Shown one piece after another: positions 25,448 to 38,600 of a DNA stretch of 64,000 nt. The stretch is taken from assembly GCF_018143015.1 (NCBI RefSeq), contig NC_054752.1:6745216-6809215 (forward strand), given 5' to 3'. Position numbers and translations under genes: made by a program. A model generated the notes under the pieces. The model did no database searches and was not told the DNA's origin. It worked only from the letters and a program-made list of their open reading frames with translations. This stretch comes from Lytechinus variegatus (taxonomy: Eukaryota > Echinodermata > Echinoidea > Temnopleuroida > Toxopneustidae). How positions within the stretch are numbered: position 1 is the stretch's first letter; each line of letters opens with the position of its first letter.

Positions 25448-26542
25448 CTGAGAGAAAATGATTTCAAATCCAGTGCTAATGTTTACTGTCTTCAATATGA
25501 CAAACTCATGAACTTTTTTGACAACTTTTTGTGGAAGGATAAGAATAATATTTAATTGATGATTGAGTTGACAACTGGCGCTCCATAAAAGTGTGATCAA
25601 AGTAAACCCATGTTTAACTAAAACCATGGCTATCAGAGTGCCACCTCATGTCTTTTGTAGCATTGTATCATCTCAGAAACATCTTTAGGATATCTAAGAG
25701 AGTTTATCTCCCTTGTAATGGATTGACCAGATATATACATTATAAAAAATGTTATTTCCAAAATACAAGGATAACTAATACCGCGGTATGAGCCAGAGAA
25801 GCACATTTGAAGCCTTACATTACCTCTGCGATCATATCCAAGGATGATTCTCCAGAATAAAGAACGAAATGGTGCATCGCTACCACTTCTATATGTCTGC
25901 AATAAATGCATGAAAATATGAGCAAGTGGACACACAAGTTTAGAGCTTCAAACACGTGAACCGTTGTGGTAAGTTGGACTCCAGTTTTGCACCCATATTT
26001 TCCACTTTAAACAAGCTTAATGACTTCATTTTGATTAGTTTAAATCCTTGACACAACATTGCATAGTTACATGTACTATTTCACTCGAAATTATTGTCGA
26101 TTTCGGAGTTAAAACACTGCTGTAGAGAACATAAATTAACTATTCAAGCCTATAACCCTGTGTTAATAACATCATACTAATCACATAGAATTTAGGCATA
26201 GATAAAAATAATGGAATATAATGTTCCAGGGGGGGAGGGGTGATGAAATAGATAATCACCCCCCCCCTCCTCTGAACAAAAAGCATTTCTTAAAATCTTA
26301 AAATATTGCAATTCAACGATCATTTTAAACAGGCTTTGGTTTAGACGCTTACTTTGAAAGTGTACTAAAATTATAGAAATGTACCAATTTCAGTGAATCC
26401 ATGACAATTAACAATGCGTGACTTGATACCAGCTTTTTAAAGAAGCAATATAATTGTAAAAATCTCTATACACCCTACATTCGTTTCCTTTACATTGTGT
26501 AGTTTCTGTCTTCAAGACATCCTTTAGGGGCTTGAAGCAAGA
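25448..26542 (-). other. Probable 3' UTR and downstream DNA of SPAK/OSR1
   Basis: It lies directly after the stop on the minus strand. No clear AATAAA was located. A 100-codon minus-strand frame at 25935-25633 matches nothing I know and is more likely chance. A hairpin of poly-G and poly-C lies at 26230-26272. Confidence 0.35.
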
Positions 26543-26617
26543 CTAGCTGACAGTAAGCTGAGCAAAGCCTATAAGAGCTTTGTCGTCTGCCACTTCGTTC
26601 ACTTCACAACCAGAATT
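26543..26617 (-). CDS. OXSR1: SPAK/OSR1 exon 13: last coding exon
   Basis: The acceptor is TTTTTCTAG. It encodes [18 protein letters not shown] and AQLTVS, then TAG at 26545-26543. OSR1 ends DDGKLIGFAQLSIS, so the C terminus is complete. Confidence 0.95.
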   Translation of the reverse strand, partial: NSGCEVNEVADDKALIGFAQLTVS

Positions 26618-29600
26618 CTAGAAAAAAAAAGAAAGAAAAAAAAAGACCGAAGAATTAGTTGCTACTGCATAAACCCTAACTGCGGACCATACAGGCTAAT
26701 AAAAATCTGTGAAATTGTAGATACACTGTATTACATGTGTATAATAACCCATTAAGTAGCCTATGAATTGGTCAGGTCAATATGGACACTATAGAAGTTT
26801 GAGGTGGACACTTTAAACAAAATGCCTCCAGTATCATTTAATGTAGACAGAGGCATAAACATTGCTTTGTCATGCTTTGTTCATATCAATAAAAAAAACA
26901 GAAATTTCATTTGTAGAAAAAAAAGAGAAACAGAAAATCATAATATTTCACATCTTTTTGACTAGTTACATGTAGCTTGTATTGCTCTAGAGAAAATAAT
27001 AAATACATACAACAGTCCTGGGGAGCGTTTCATCAATATTTTCATCCGACAAGTTGTCAGATCTGACATCTTTCCATGATTTTGATTGGCTGAGAGGCAC
27101 TGTTCCCATGGTAACTGTCGGATAAAATGGGACTTGTCGGATAAAACGTCCGACAAGTCCTTTCATGAAACACTCCCCTGGGAGTAAAACTCAAACCATC
27201 AAATCATTTGATCAGTTTACCAACAACCAGCAACCAAATACTAAATTTTACAGTATCAATTCCATTCCTCCAAACATGATGATTACTCATTTGAGACATC
27301 GATTATTCAAAGTACATGGCTCTAATCTTTGATATTTGACATTAGTGCAGGATAAAATGAGATTTGTCCTAAATTTCAATAAATTCAAAACATGGTAATG
27401 CTTTCAAGACACGACAATAACGACTGGGACACTCGACTGAGTCAGATCACTCATCATGTGCGACCTCGGGTAGGGCATGTAAGTAGGACAATTTTTTTGT
27501 GATTTCTGACCATCCAGGAATCTCGGTTGTTGGAATCATGCAATTGTGTAACCTGGCAAACAATCAAATATTAACAGGGTATTCGTCCCAAGCCTAAAAT
27601 ACATCACTTACCAGTCTAAACGTCCTAGATTTACAATCCCGATCTTTCACAACTTTCTCCAAATTTGCTGCAACTATAAACACAAAAAGAGGAATACGAA
27701 ACGAAAAGTAATTTACTTTGAATTAACAAGTCACATTATTAAAACCCTTTTAATCACATTTGAGTGGGATTCCTGCAAAAAGCTACAGCGTCAAATACTT
27801 TAGACGTCTTTTCATGTACCTCATAGAGACTGAATTTCTCGGATATTGTTGTCTTTCTGAAAGTCCCAGTAACATGAAGTGGGTCGAGGGAGGATGGTCA
27901 AAGGGGAAGGGGGTGACTGGAGAAGACATGGAAGAAGCAATTAGTGGAGGATAGTGGGAGGGTTGGGTTGAGGGGGGAGGATAAACTAAATAGAGTCAAG
28001 TGGAGGGAGGGGTGAGGACGATTTCTATGAGGGCGTAGTCGGGAACTAAACCAGATTCAAAACCTGGATTACTTCCAATCCAAATCTCTTATCCTTCTAC
28101 CCACCAACAATGACATCCCTGCCGTCGACCAGACCTTCCTTGACCAGTTCCTGAGAGAGTCCGTTGGGTGTGTCCTGGTCCACTCTAAACTCAAATCTGA
28201 TATCATGCAATTCCCTTGATGCATTCCTGTGTGGTAGAAACAATTATAAATAGAATATTTTAATTACAGAAGCGTGCCATGAAAATTGTTGACAAGGTGC
28301 ATCATAGAGCATGTACGTCCAATTTTTTTCTAAAATATAAAGAATTGACAATTTATCAACTACATAATGTGACCAGCAACTTGCAAAATCTATGTACAAA
28401 TATACCAAAAGTCTATTACCACAACAATTTTCTAATCGGTAAACCTTAAATGATTCCATCCATAATTATGATACCAGGAACTAAAAAAGGAAAAAGTATT
28501 CATTTCAAAACAACCCCAGGGCAATGAGTGTTAGATAAGGAGGTCAAGTCCTCTGGAACGGTTTGGATAGTAAATCTAAACAAATATGCATCACTCCAAA
28601 AGCTTCAAAAGGAACTTCAAAAGGAACTTCAAAAAATATTTGATGAAAAAAAACCCCTCTTCAATTAATCGTTTATTTGAAATATTGACCCCCCCCCCCG
28701 CCTTTTAAAGATTTGATATTATGATTATTTATGGAATAACCCAGACAAGCATATTCTTTTTTTTTATCCTATCCATGAACTTGTTATTTCACTTTGTATA
28801 TTCTCTCTCTCTTTATTTGTATTCAATGTTTTTATGCATTTACTGGAATTGCTTATTGCACTTGCATGTTTTTAACGGTACTGGAAGACAAGCTGAAATT
28901 GAATTATACAAAATAAATGGAAATAAAATATAGATAAGCAGCAAATCCACAAGGATTAGCATGCTGCGGAAAGGAAAAAGATTACATGGAGAGGGAACTA
29001 CTGGGACAAAATTGTAAGAGCAAGTTTTAAAAACATCTAAATTTGAAATGTATACATAATAAGCCCTTTAAGAGACAGCAAAGATTAGAATTGATATTAT
29101 TATAAGTCTGGCACGCTATGTGAAATAATCATACAACACAATATTTGCTCCCATAATGATATTTCTGAGGAAATAGGATTAGAGTTTGGATTATAATAGA
29201 GTTCTACATTCAGAATAATGTAAAGATAAGGATTTATTTTGTTTTTAGATTTTATATTTGGCTTTAATAATAAGCAGATTTTTCATCAGAGCAAATGTCA
29301 TGGAACCTCAAGAAATTACTCTGATTGGAATCCCAAGCAATTGCACAATATCTTTTAAAATCTTTGACCCACATTTATCATAAATAAAAAGATTAAATGA
29401 GAACAAAGTTTGAAATTTAATATTTATTTTATGAGTAATTTGGAGGGAGAGATTACAGGAGATCCCGCCTGCGCATGCGCAGTCATCATTCAAAGCATCA
29501 AATATGACTCCTGATAAAACAGCAAGAAAGATTAAACTAAGATGAGAACAAGTTAGAGCTAATTTTGCCCTTGAGTAATGGGAGGGAGTGGGGGGCCTGT

Positions 29601-32600
29601 AATCTCTCCCTCCAAATTACTCATAAAATAAATATTAAATTTCAAACTTTGTTCTCATTTAATCTTTCTATTTTATTTCGTAATTCTCCTGGAGAAATTA
29701 CAGGAGATTTCAAAGCTCAGGAGGCATATTTGATACCAAAATTGGTAAACATGTAAATTGAAAAAAGCGTGTCTTGCCAAATAAATCTTAAGTACTTTCT
29801 ATCTGAAGGGTGAACTGGGACCGAAAAGTAAGAATCCCGGAGGTCCACTGAGGCAAGAAAACAATTTTCTGACATTGTGTTGCTGTATGTATGCTATCCA
29901 TCTTAAAATGCTGACAGCCATACTTTTTCAGGTCAGAAAGATCCAGAATAACTATTAATTAGCCAACCATTTTTCTTGGGCCGAATAAAAATGTTGGACA
30001 CGAACTCTCCCTTCCCATGGGAGCATTGTTCAATAACCTTTTTCTCAAGTAAGTGTATAATTTCTTGATTTTAATTACTTCAACTGTTCTGATATGAAAA
30101 CAGTGTGGGGGTAGTGAACGGTATGGTTTAGTAGATAAATTTTCAAACTCTAATTTATACCCTTCAACAGCTGATAAGATGACGTGATCAGAAGTAATAT
30201 TTTTCCAATTGTTTACAAAATGCCTCAGTCGGCCACCAATAGGAAACTTTGAATAATCATTGAGTTAACTCGCCTCTTCAGCAGAAGTAGTTACTTTGTT
30301 TTCTTCCAAGATGCACCCTGCTTTGGGGGAAAGGGGCTGTTGAGAGGCATTCTGCTCAGCGAGCCTGGGTTCTGCCACTGGTCTTGACCCTTGTTCTTGT
30401 GTCGTTTCCACTGGGGATGCCCTAAAAAAGGACCCTCTGGTTGCCTGACCACAAATCATGTTGGGCTGATTGAGCCCATCCAGATTCACGAGTACTGGTT
30501 TTATTCCTGGCATATGGGTGATATGTGTGAGACTTGAATTGCTTGTCCTTCAATTGGCCTCTCATCATCCCTGCAGCTGCCTTTTGTTGCTCACTCAGGT
30601 CTCTCACTTGCTTAGCAAGATCATCTCCAAATAAGAACTTGCCCACTTGGGAAGATTTGCACAATGGTGTAAATTTCATATTCATATCAGGTCTGATAAG
30701 ACGTTTCCTTGTGCAATTTAGCTCAAAATTGGCATTGCTGAGCAAAGCGAGGCAATCTTGTTGAGCTTCAGAAATATTCTCTGGGTCTAAAGATTGCATG
30801 AATGCTGTCAAACCTCTGGTTAGTGAACGTTGAATTTTTTGTAGTTGCAGGTTTCTTTGTCTAGTTAGGCCTACTTGTTTTAGTTTGTCCCAAATGGGAG
30901 CATTAACTCTTGGCATATCGACCAAGGTTATCAATTGCCGTGCCCCATCTCTTGGGGCTGGGCAAACTTAGCGGCTAATGCCGGTATGCCTGGGCCTTAA
31001 TTGGCCCACATCACATTCACCTTCCCCACTCTCGAAATCTGGAGCTTGTGAATTGTCATCATTGACATTGGTCACATGGACCTGACCTGCGTGGAACTGT
31101 ATTTAAGAATTCTGATCATCATAACCATTATTATCATCATCGTAAAAAGACAGCCTCAGAATACTATCTTGATAATGGCTGATCTATGCCTGGGGAGTAA
31201 CTGGCTCCCTGACTGGTTCTGAAAAGCCTGGTTCTCCAGTGCTTCAGTCAAAAGCGATTCTAATCTAGTCTCTTCTCAAACTCAGAGTTTGAAGTTGAGG
31301 GGGAAGGTTTATTCTCTTTGGGCTTGGCTTTGTTGGTGTCATATCGGTTCCTATGCCCGAAGAGCCCGACGGAGATTTAACATCTCCTTTATCTTTAATA
31401 TGTTTTTGACAATTTTATTGGGCTTGGCTTTCAATAGTGCCATATCGGTACCTATGCCCGAAAAGCCCGACGGAGATTCAATCATATCTCCTTTATCATG
31501 AAGTTATCTATAACTGTATTCGACGAAGTCGAATACATAGACCGTTGATGCAAAGCTGGTTGCTGGCTCGTGGAACGGGTCCCTGGCCCGGTGGAGAAAC
31601 CGCACTCCGCTGCGACTGAGTCGCCGGCGGGCTGGTACCCACATTCAAGAAATCACGATTCATAATCATATTTTCGTCAGGAAGTACTCCAACTCGAACC
31701 CAATGTCGATATCAGAAGGAGGTTGTACTAGAAAGGGGCTCTAGCGCATAATTTCCAGCAACCAACTCGAAGAAGGGGAAGAAAAAGCAATTTTTATCTT
31801 ACCCCAAATGGCGGAAAATGACTGCCAAATCAATGCTGCGAACGTAATGACTGCGCATGCGCGGGCGGGATCTCCTGTAATTTCTCCAGGAGAATTACGA
31901 AATAAAATTAAATAATAATAAACATTAATTTGTATAGCACAGCTTTTATATAAATATATTCAGCTGCGCTTGTTCAGAGCTCTTTTTTACTTAAATCTAA
32001 ATTCAGCAAATTTTCTTAACTAAAGAGATATGTTTTTAATTTTGATTTGAAGAAAGTCAATGATGGAGAGCTTCTTAGGTCAATTGGCAGGCTATTTCAT
32101 GGTTTGGGGGCAGCAAGTGCAATTGTAAGATCACCAAGTGTAACTTTTGTTTTGTGAAAGGGGATCTGGAACAATATATAATTTATCTGTGGAACTTTGG
32201 AGGCTTTGACTATGTGATTGGGTTGTTAGTTTTACAAAACAAACACTTAGGTGGTCACATTATTGGATTCTGTATGATCTCATTTTGAGATCATTACCAC
32301 AACTGGCATTTATCTTTAAACTGACCTGAGTCTGAGGATGATTCTTAGGGGTGGGGTTTGGTCTCCTCCTTCTCCACCTTCTACACTTTGTTCTGTCTCT
32401 CCGCTTCTTGGAGCATTGACTGATTTCACATCCTCGTTCTTGATAGTCTATGAACACAGACAAAAAAATTGCAGTGAGTTCTTAACCATCTTGGAGTGGA
32501 GCGTTGCTGCCAAGTGGACTAGTCTCCAGAATTTGAAATGGAGGGTCGCGGGTTCAAATCCCAGCCATAATGAAATAATTTCCTTCAGCAAGAAAGTTGA

Positions 32601-35600
32601 TCCACAAAGTGCTGCACTCATCCCAGGTGAGGTAAATGGCTACCGACAGGAAGAAATTCCTGTGAGCAGCTGAAATGTTAGCCAAGCACAGCTGGGGTAA
32701 AATAGGAGTGGCTCAAGCACCTAACAAGGTGGATATATGTGCTAAACAAATACCCCATATTATTATTTATCATTAATATCTCTACAAAAAATAAAACAAA
32801 TATAGGATTTATATAGCACACATATATATATCAGGTCTTTATGCCAGGAAAGGTCTACCTGTACATGTATGTATATTACATTCCAAGGCAAGGTCACATT
32901 ACAACAGGATGGAATTGACAATGGTAAAGCAAATGTAATGCGCACAAATTGCCGATGAGGAATCGGCTTTCTATTTACACGTAGTTAAAAAGCTGATTCT
33001 GCATCGGCTCGCGGTTCTGAACCTACTACTTTGGTGAACCGCGAGCCGATGCAAGTTAATTGCCTTTACACGCTATGAAAAAAGCCGATGCAAAAGCCGA
33101 TTAATTGTAACACGGTAATTACGACAGGATGGAGTTGACAAGAATCAAAGCTATATTTTGTATTGCAGATTACAGGAAGTAACATTCCATCTGAGTAGAT
33201 TATATGTGAAATAAACACAGAACATTTGACCTGTACTTGCCTCATGGAATAAAGGGTGCAAGTAACCACAGATGAAAATGGCTGAAATAGCAAAAAGCTC
33301 TTTTAGTATTGCAAAGACAAAGCACACACAAAAAAACTGAAAATAAGCTGGAAAATACAGCTGAAATCACCCAAGCAGGTGAATTCTCAGACCCTTGAAA
33401 TAAGATATTACCTCTGGTTCTGCCTTTGTACCCATCTCATTCTCTAGAGCCTCCTTGAACTGTGCCCCAACCCTTGGTGATCGTCCAATGCTTGCCGCTT
33501 TACCTTCCTGACTATTCTCGTCCAGTTCATCGTCTGACCATTCCCATGCCCCGTCTACCGTCCTATGCAGGCGACCGCTTGACCCTGGTACTCGTTTGAC
33601 CTGTAGGAATAAGAATGACCGACGGTGAGGACAATTAGTGGAAACATTATTTCATGATTATTTCATACATCTAGAAATTAATCATTATCATAGGTTGGAA
33701 CATTCATATCAAGTGCTTGTCAATTTCTTTGTAATTTAGATCACAACGGATCATGTAATGTGTCCCAGGCTTTAGAGTCTAATAGAATGTTGCAAGAGAA
33801 GTGCAATCGATGGCAAGTCAATCATAGGTCTCTGAGTCAATCATAAGTCTTGAAACTAATTGTAAATTTGCAATTGATCACCAGTCTGCTTCTTGCATCA
33901 ACAACTATAAGCTGATTTCTTTTAATTAAAACTAATCTATAACTTGTTGATTTGCCACAGAAATTTGTGATTGCACCATTTTCTTGCACCCCCCCCCCCT
34001 GGCTTACATTTTGTTGCTGTGCTTGTCTGACTTTGAGTCCTTCTTGAATGAGACTCTCAATAAGATACTTCTTTTCTCTGGCTTTCTTGAAGAACGGACT
34101 CTTGAGCAGTTCAGACGCATCAGGTCTGGAAAGAAACAGAACAGAGACCTGATTCACAAAGTGCATTAGTTCAGATGCAGTAGGTCTAAAAAGAAAGAAC
34201 AGGGGCCCGTTTCATAAAGGACTTGCAACTGTTGTAACTTTGCCATTACAGCAACTACCATGGAAACCTTGATTCTGATTGGCTGCTGAATCCTGTTACC
34301 ATGGTAGTTGCCATAATGGTAAAGTTAAAACAGTTGCAAGTCCTTTATGAAACAGGCCCCTGAGCACTGATTCACAACGAGCTAGCATTGATTTTATAGA
34401 CCATCTAATGCCCATGTAAAGCTATGGTACAGGGTATTGTGGTATTGTAAATAATACTTGAGTTAATATTGAGTACCGGTAAATACTTGAGTAATTCCAA
34501 TCTTACAAAAGTACAGACATTGCAGTTGCCACTGATTTCTTTTAGCTGTTAGAAGATGGTATTGTTTTATTTCTAGCAGCCTCACTCTGTAATCATATTA
34601 TTTTGACTTAAGAAAAAGCCTTTTCAAGGACTTACTTTACAAATTCATAATTGGATATTAGAAAGCTAAAGACAAAGATTATATCCTAAAACCCCCCTAT
34701 TGTATCTTTCAGAAGGGGTTTTATAATTTTCAAACAAACAAGACAAAAGTCTGCAGATATTTCAATATCATCATGCACCCAATCAAAATAAATTGTGAAA
34801 TAAAACCAGTTTTAAAAAATTCATTTTATATCCATCACATATTTCAAACTGTTTTAGGGCACATGCATTCATGTACAAATCTAGTCATGAATAGGGATAG
34901 TGAAAAGCACCTTTGTGGGACTGACCAAAAGTAAAGGTTTTAAGCACTAAGACCTAAGAAATTATCAAAGCAGTTTCTGATGTTAGCAAGAGAAAAAGAA
35001 AATGTGTCTTCTCATCAAGATAAAGATTAAACATTGGCAGACACATCAGTAATCTTTTTCTGTTACAACAATAAAAAAAAATATTTTCTGACTTTTGACC
35101 AGCACTTATTGCATCGGAAAAAATCTCTGGACCTTATAGCCTCTACAAAATCAACACAGAGATAACAAGTTATCTTTTCAAAATCATGGTTTCATACTGT
35201 ATAAAAAATAATAAAAAAAAACATTTTGCCTAATAATCTTAAATCAAGAAAAAGCATGAAATCTTGCAAATCCTACTAGATTCATCACTTTCATTTTATT
35301 TTTTTGGTTGGGCATACAACTGTACACAAAAATAAAGCAGTCTTATAAATGTACCTTATCTGTGGATCTTTTTGTAAGCACTTTGAGATCATTTTCTTGA
35401 ATTCCTTGCTGTATTTCTTGTATTCATCTTTGTTTTCTGAGCAGGAATCAAGGTTTGGCGGTTCATTCTGAAGAGTTAGCATCAGCACCTGACAAAAAAA
35501 AAGACAAAGTGTTAGTACCACATGTATATGTACGTCCAGCTACCCCAAAACCACCAATAAGTCGCCGGGGAAGGCTCTCTGTAAAACAAAAATAGTAAAT

Positions 35601-38600
35601 TTGTCTTCAAAGAGCAAACATTAAAAAATTAGTCTTATCTAAAGGAGTATTTCTTCTTTTTTATACTGTAAAAAAAATTCAAGCTGTAAATTTGATTGGA
35701 AAACAAGATAGTCAACTTTTTTGACAAAAGTTTTGTGGACTGGTTGGAAGTTTCATTGAAATTGCACAGAGTGCATAACTCATGCTTATTAAAGTGAACC
35801 CAAACTCCAAATGTTATTTTCTCCTTATTTTCTAAAGCTCTCGCTTTGTTTCTTCTGCAAATATTGAGTGGGGAATTGGTGATCAATTTTGACAAATGAG
35901 TGATACCTTCATGGCAGGAAACTTTGCATAGGGTGCAGCACCAGTAGCTAGCTCTATGGCCAGGATACCAAAACTCCAGATATCGGCTTTGAAGTTATAT
36001 CCATTCACCTAAATAAAACACAAAGAAAACCCACAATTCAATGATGATAATAAACAGTCCCCCCCATCAATCTATTTAAAAAAGCCTGAGTTTCCAGCTC
36101 AGTAATTCATCCCTGAAATATCTTCGTCAACCCCTGAATCTACAATAGGAAATCAAATACTCATGTCAGCAATGGTGATATTTATACATTTTACTACAAT
36201 TAAAACTAAAGACAATAGTAGAAAAGTAAATGTTCAGGCTTGCTACTAACGCAAGGGGTTTAGTTCCTGTGAGAAGAATGCATTGCTCCTACAAAAATAG
36301 AAACAGCAATATAATGCACAGGTCATAACAAAAAGTCTCTTTTCAACCCCCTACCTCCAAATATAGGGAAATGAAAATATTGTGACAAAGACACTTCAAT
36401 CAGCATTGGATCTATGACAATTTATCGCCTATCATGACGTTAAATGTTTGAGGTTTTAATGCGTTTTGAACTACAAATCTCCCTTGGAATACTATGAAAC
36501 AAAAATATTCCTATTTTTACTCCAATCTTACTCACCATGGTAAAAAAGAAAGGGTTATAAGAATTTTATTTCCCCAACTCCATTTATTTAGTCAGTTGGA
36601 GAAAACATACTTCGTCATGATTGTGATTTTTACAATTGAATGCCCAATATCATGCAGCACTAGCTTTTAACAAAACAGACATATTACATCTCATTAAGAT
36701 TGTGACCTTTGACCTCTCACCTGTTCCATGACCTCTGGTGCCATCCAGCACGGTGTACCAACGAAGGTCGTACGGACCTTATCACGGGAGAGGTCGCCAC
36801 CAGTCGCAATCCACGAGCTGACACCAAAGTCGGCAAGCTGGACTGTACCATCGGAACTCAGGAGGATGTTTCCTGCTTTAACATCCCTACGACAGATAAT
36901 GGAATGGTCCAAAATCAACAGCATTAATAAGAACAGAGTTAAATTCCATTTTAGCTGATAGGCAGAAAACTGAACGCTTAGAAACACCTGTATTATGTGG
37001 CCTACAAATGTTATTATTATTATCATTTAGAAAATGGGTTATATCCTAAGCATCACTGAACAAAATGAGTTCTTGTTAATATCAATAAAAAAATAGTCTA
37101 TTGAGAACTTGTGCATTAAATAGATTATATAAAAAAGTCCATATCAATGTCTTTATACTTTTGTTTTATAGAATAAGCTGTGTTTTTAAAATTGATAGAT
37201 ACAGAGGATGTACGTAATAGCTCACCTATGGATTTGACCATTTTTATGGAGGTATTCAAGACCTAGTAGCGTTTCTTTAAGGATTGTTGCAATGACAGCT
37301 TCTTCAAATAGTCCTCCCTTTCCTTTTCCTTTCTTCATCATGTACTTGATAAGATCAAGACAGGAGCCTGATGGAAAACCAAAGACACTCAAAGATTTAT
37401 TAGATGAAGAATATCTTAATAATACAATGATAGCTTCTTAAAATTGTCCTCCCTTCCCTTTGACCTTTTTCATCATGTTCTTGATGAGATCACGATGCTG
37501 TCATGTGCCATCAAGTCATTCTCATATCAAGGGGAGCGTTTCATGCATGGACTTGTCAGACATTTTATCCGAAAAGTCCTGTTTCATCCAACAGTTACAA
37601 TAGGAACTGTGTTTCTCAGCCAATCAAAGTCAAAGAAAGTTGTCAGATCTGACAACTTGTTGGACAATGTTAATGAAATGCTCCACTGGGCCACCACATG
37701 GATGAACTTTCTCCATGCTGTTCTATCCTGTGAAAGCATGCTCAGTTCTCACAAAGATTTTCCACTTTTTTTTTAGTAATTCCTTCCAGCCATCTATTCC
37801 TCTGTCTTTCTCTTCTCCTTCTGCCTTGTACCTTTCCAAGCATGATGTCCTGCTTCATATCCTTTGATCTGAATATGTGTCAAAGTATCTTAGTCTCTGT
37901 TTTACTCTGTTTTTAAGATCTGGGGCACTGTTTCATTAAGGACTTGCAACTGTTGTAACTTTGCCATTATGGCAACTACATGTACCATGGTAACAGGGCT
38001 CAGCAGCCAATCAGAATCAAGGTTGCCATGGTAGTTGTCATAATGGCAAGGTTACAACAGTTGTAACTCTTTATCAAACGGGCCCCAAGACAGGATCCTC
38101 ATAGAAACAAAAGGGCACCTACCAAACAACTTTCAAGTCAACAGCTACATGTACATGTCCACTAGATGGATTCTTCATTGCACACAGTCAAAATTTAGTC
38201 ATTGCCAGATCAAACCTTATTTACACACCCAACTTCATAAATTTTCATTTAAGGGCCTCGGTCTCTGACCCCAAAACGTAATCAGAACATTATTATTCAC
38301 ACAAGTATACATGAACCAAGTTTGCAGTTGATCCCGCAAATGATTTTGCAGTTATTGCAAGAATGAGATATGACCTACACGTCAGAGGCAGCGGAACATC
38401 AGGCTCGGACAAAGAAAGTGGAGGGGCACCTTTTGTCTTGCAAACAATAGGTGCCCCTCTACTTTCATAGTATGAGCCTGACGTTCTACTGCCTCTGCTT
38501 CACGTACATGTATGACCTTTTGACCCCAAGAGCTCATGAAGTCTTTCCATTCCCAAGCACATGTAAGAAAAATTAGAAGTTGAACTGGAAAACGTTATTT

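Larger units (their letters stand above)
29385..31911 (-). mobile_element. Degenerate DIRS-like (tyrosine-recombinase type) retrotransposon in SPAK/OSR1 intron 10
   Basis: Minus-strand fragments resemble the gag-like protein and reverse transcriptase of DIRS elements. A terminal sequence (TTTTATTTCGTAATTCTCCT, AGGAGATCCCGCC, GCGCATGCGCAGTC) at 31849-31910 recurs in the opposite orientation at 29452-29485 and 29668-29711, as inverted terminal repeats do. A direct duplication of about 100 bp (CCTATGCCCGAA, AGCCCGACGGAGAT) lies at 31310-31500. No recombinase frame is seen, so the element is truncated and dead. Confidence 0.7.

Noticed and set aside
25633..25935. 100-codon minus-strand open frame after the SPAK/OSR1 stop
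   Set aside because: No recognisable domain and the coding region already ends in the standard GFAQLTVS; more likely 3' UTR or chance.
32493..32570. Possible tRNA gene
   Set aside because: The A and B boxes are present, but no full acceptor stem forms and the downstream tail is shared with another copy, which indicates a SINE.
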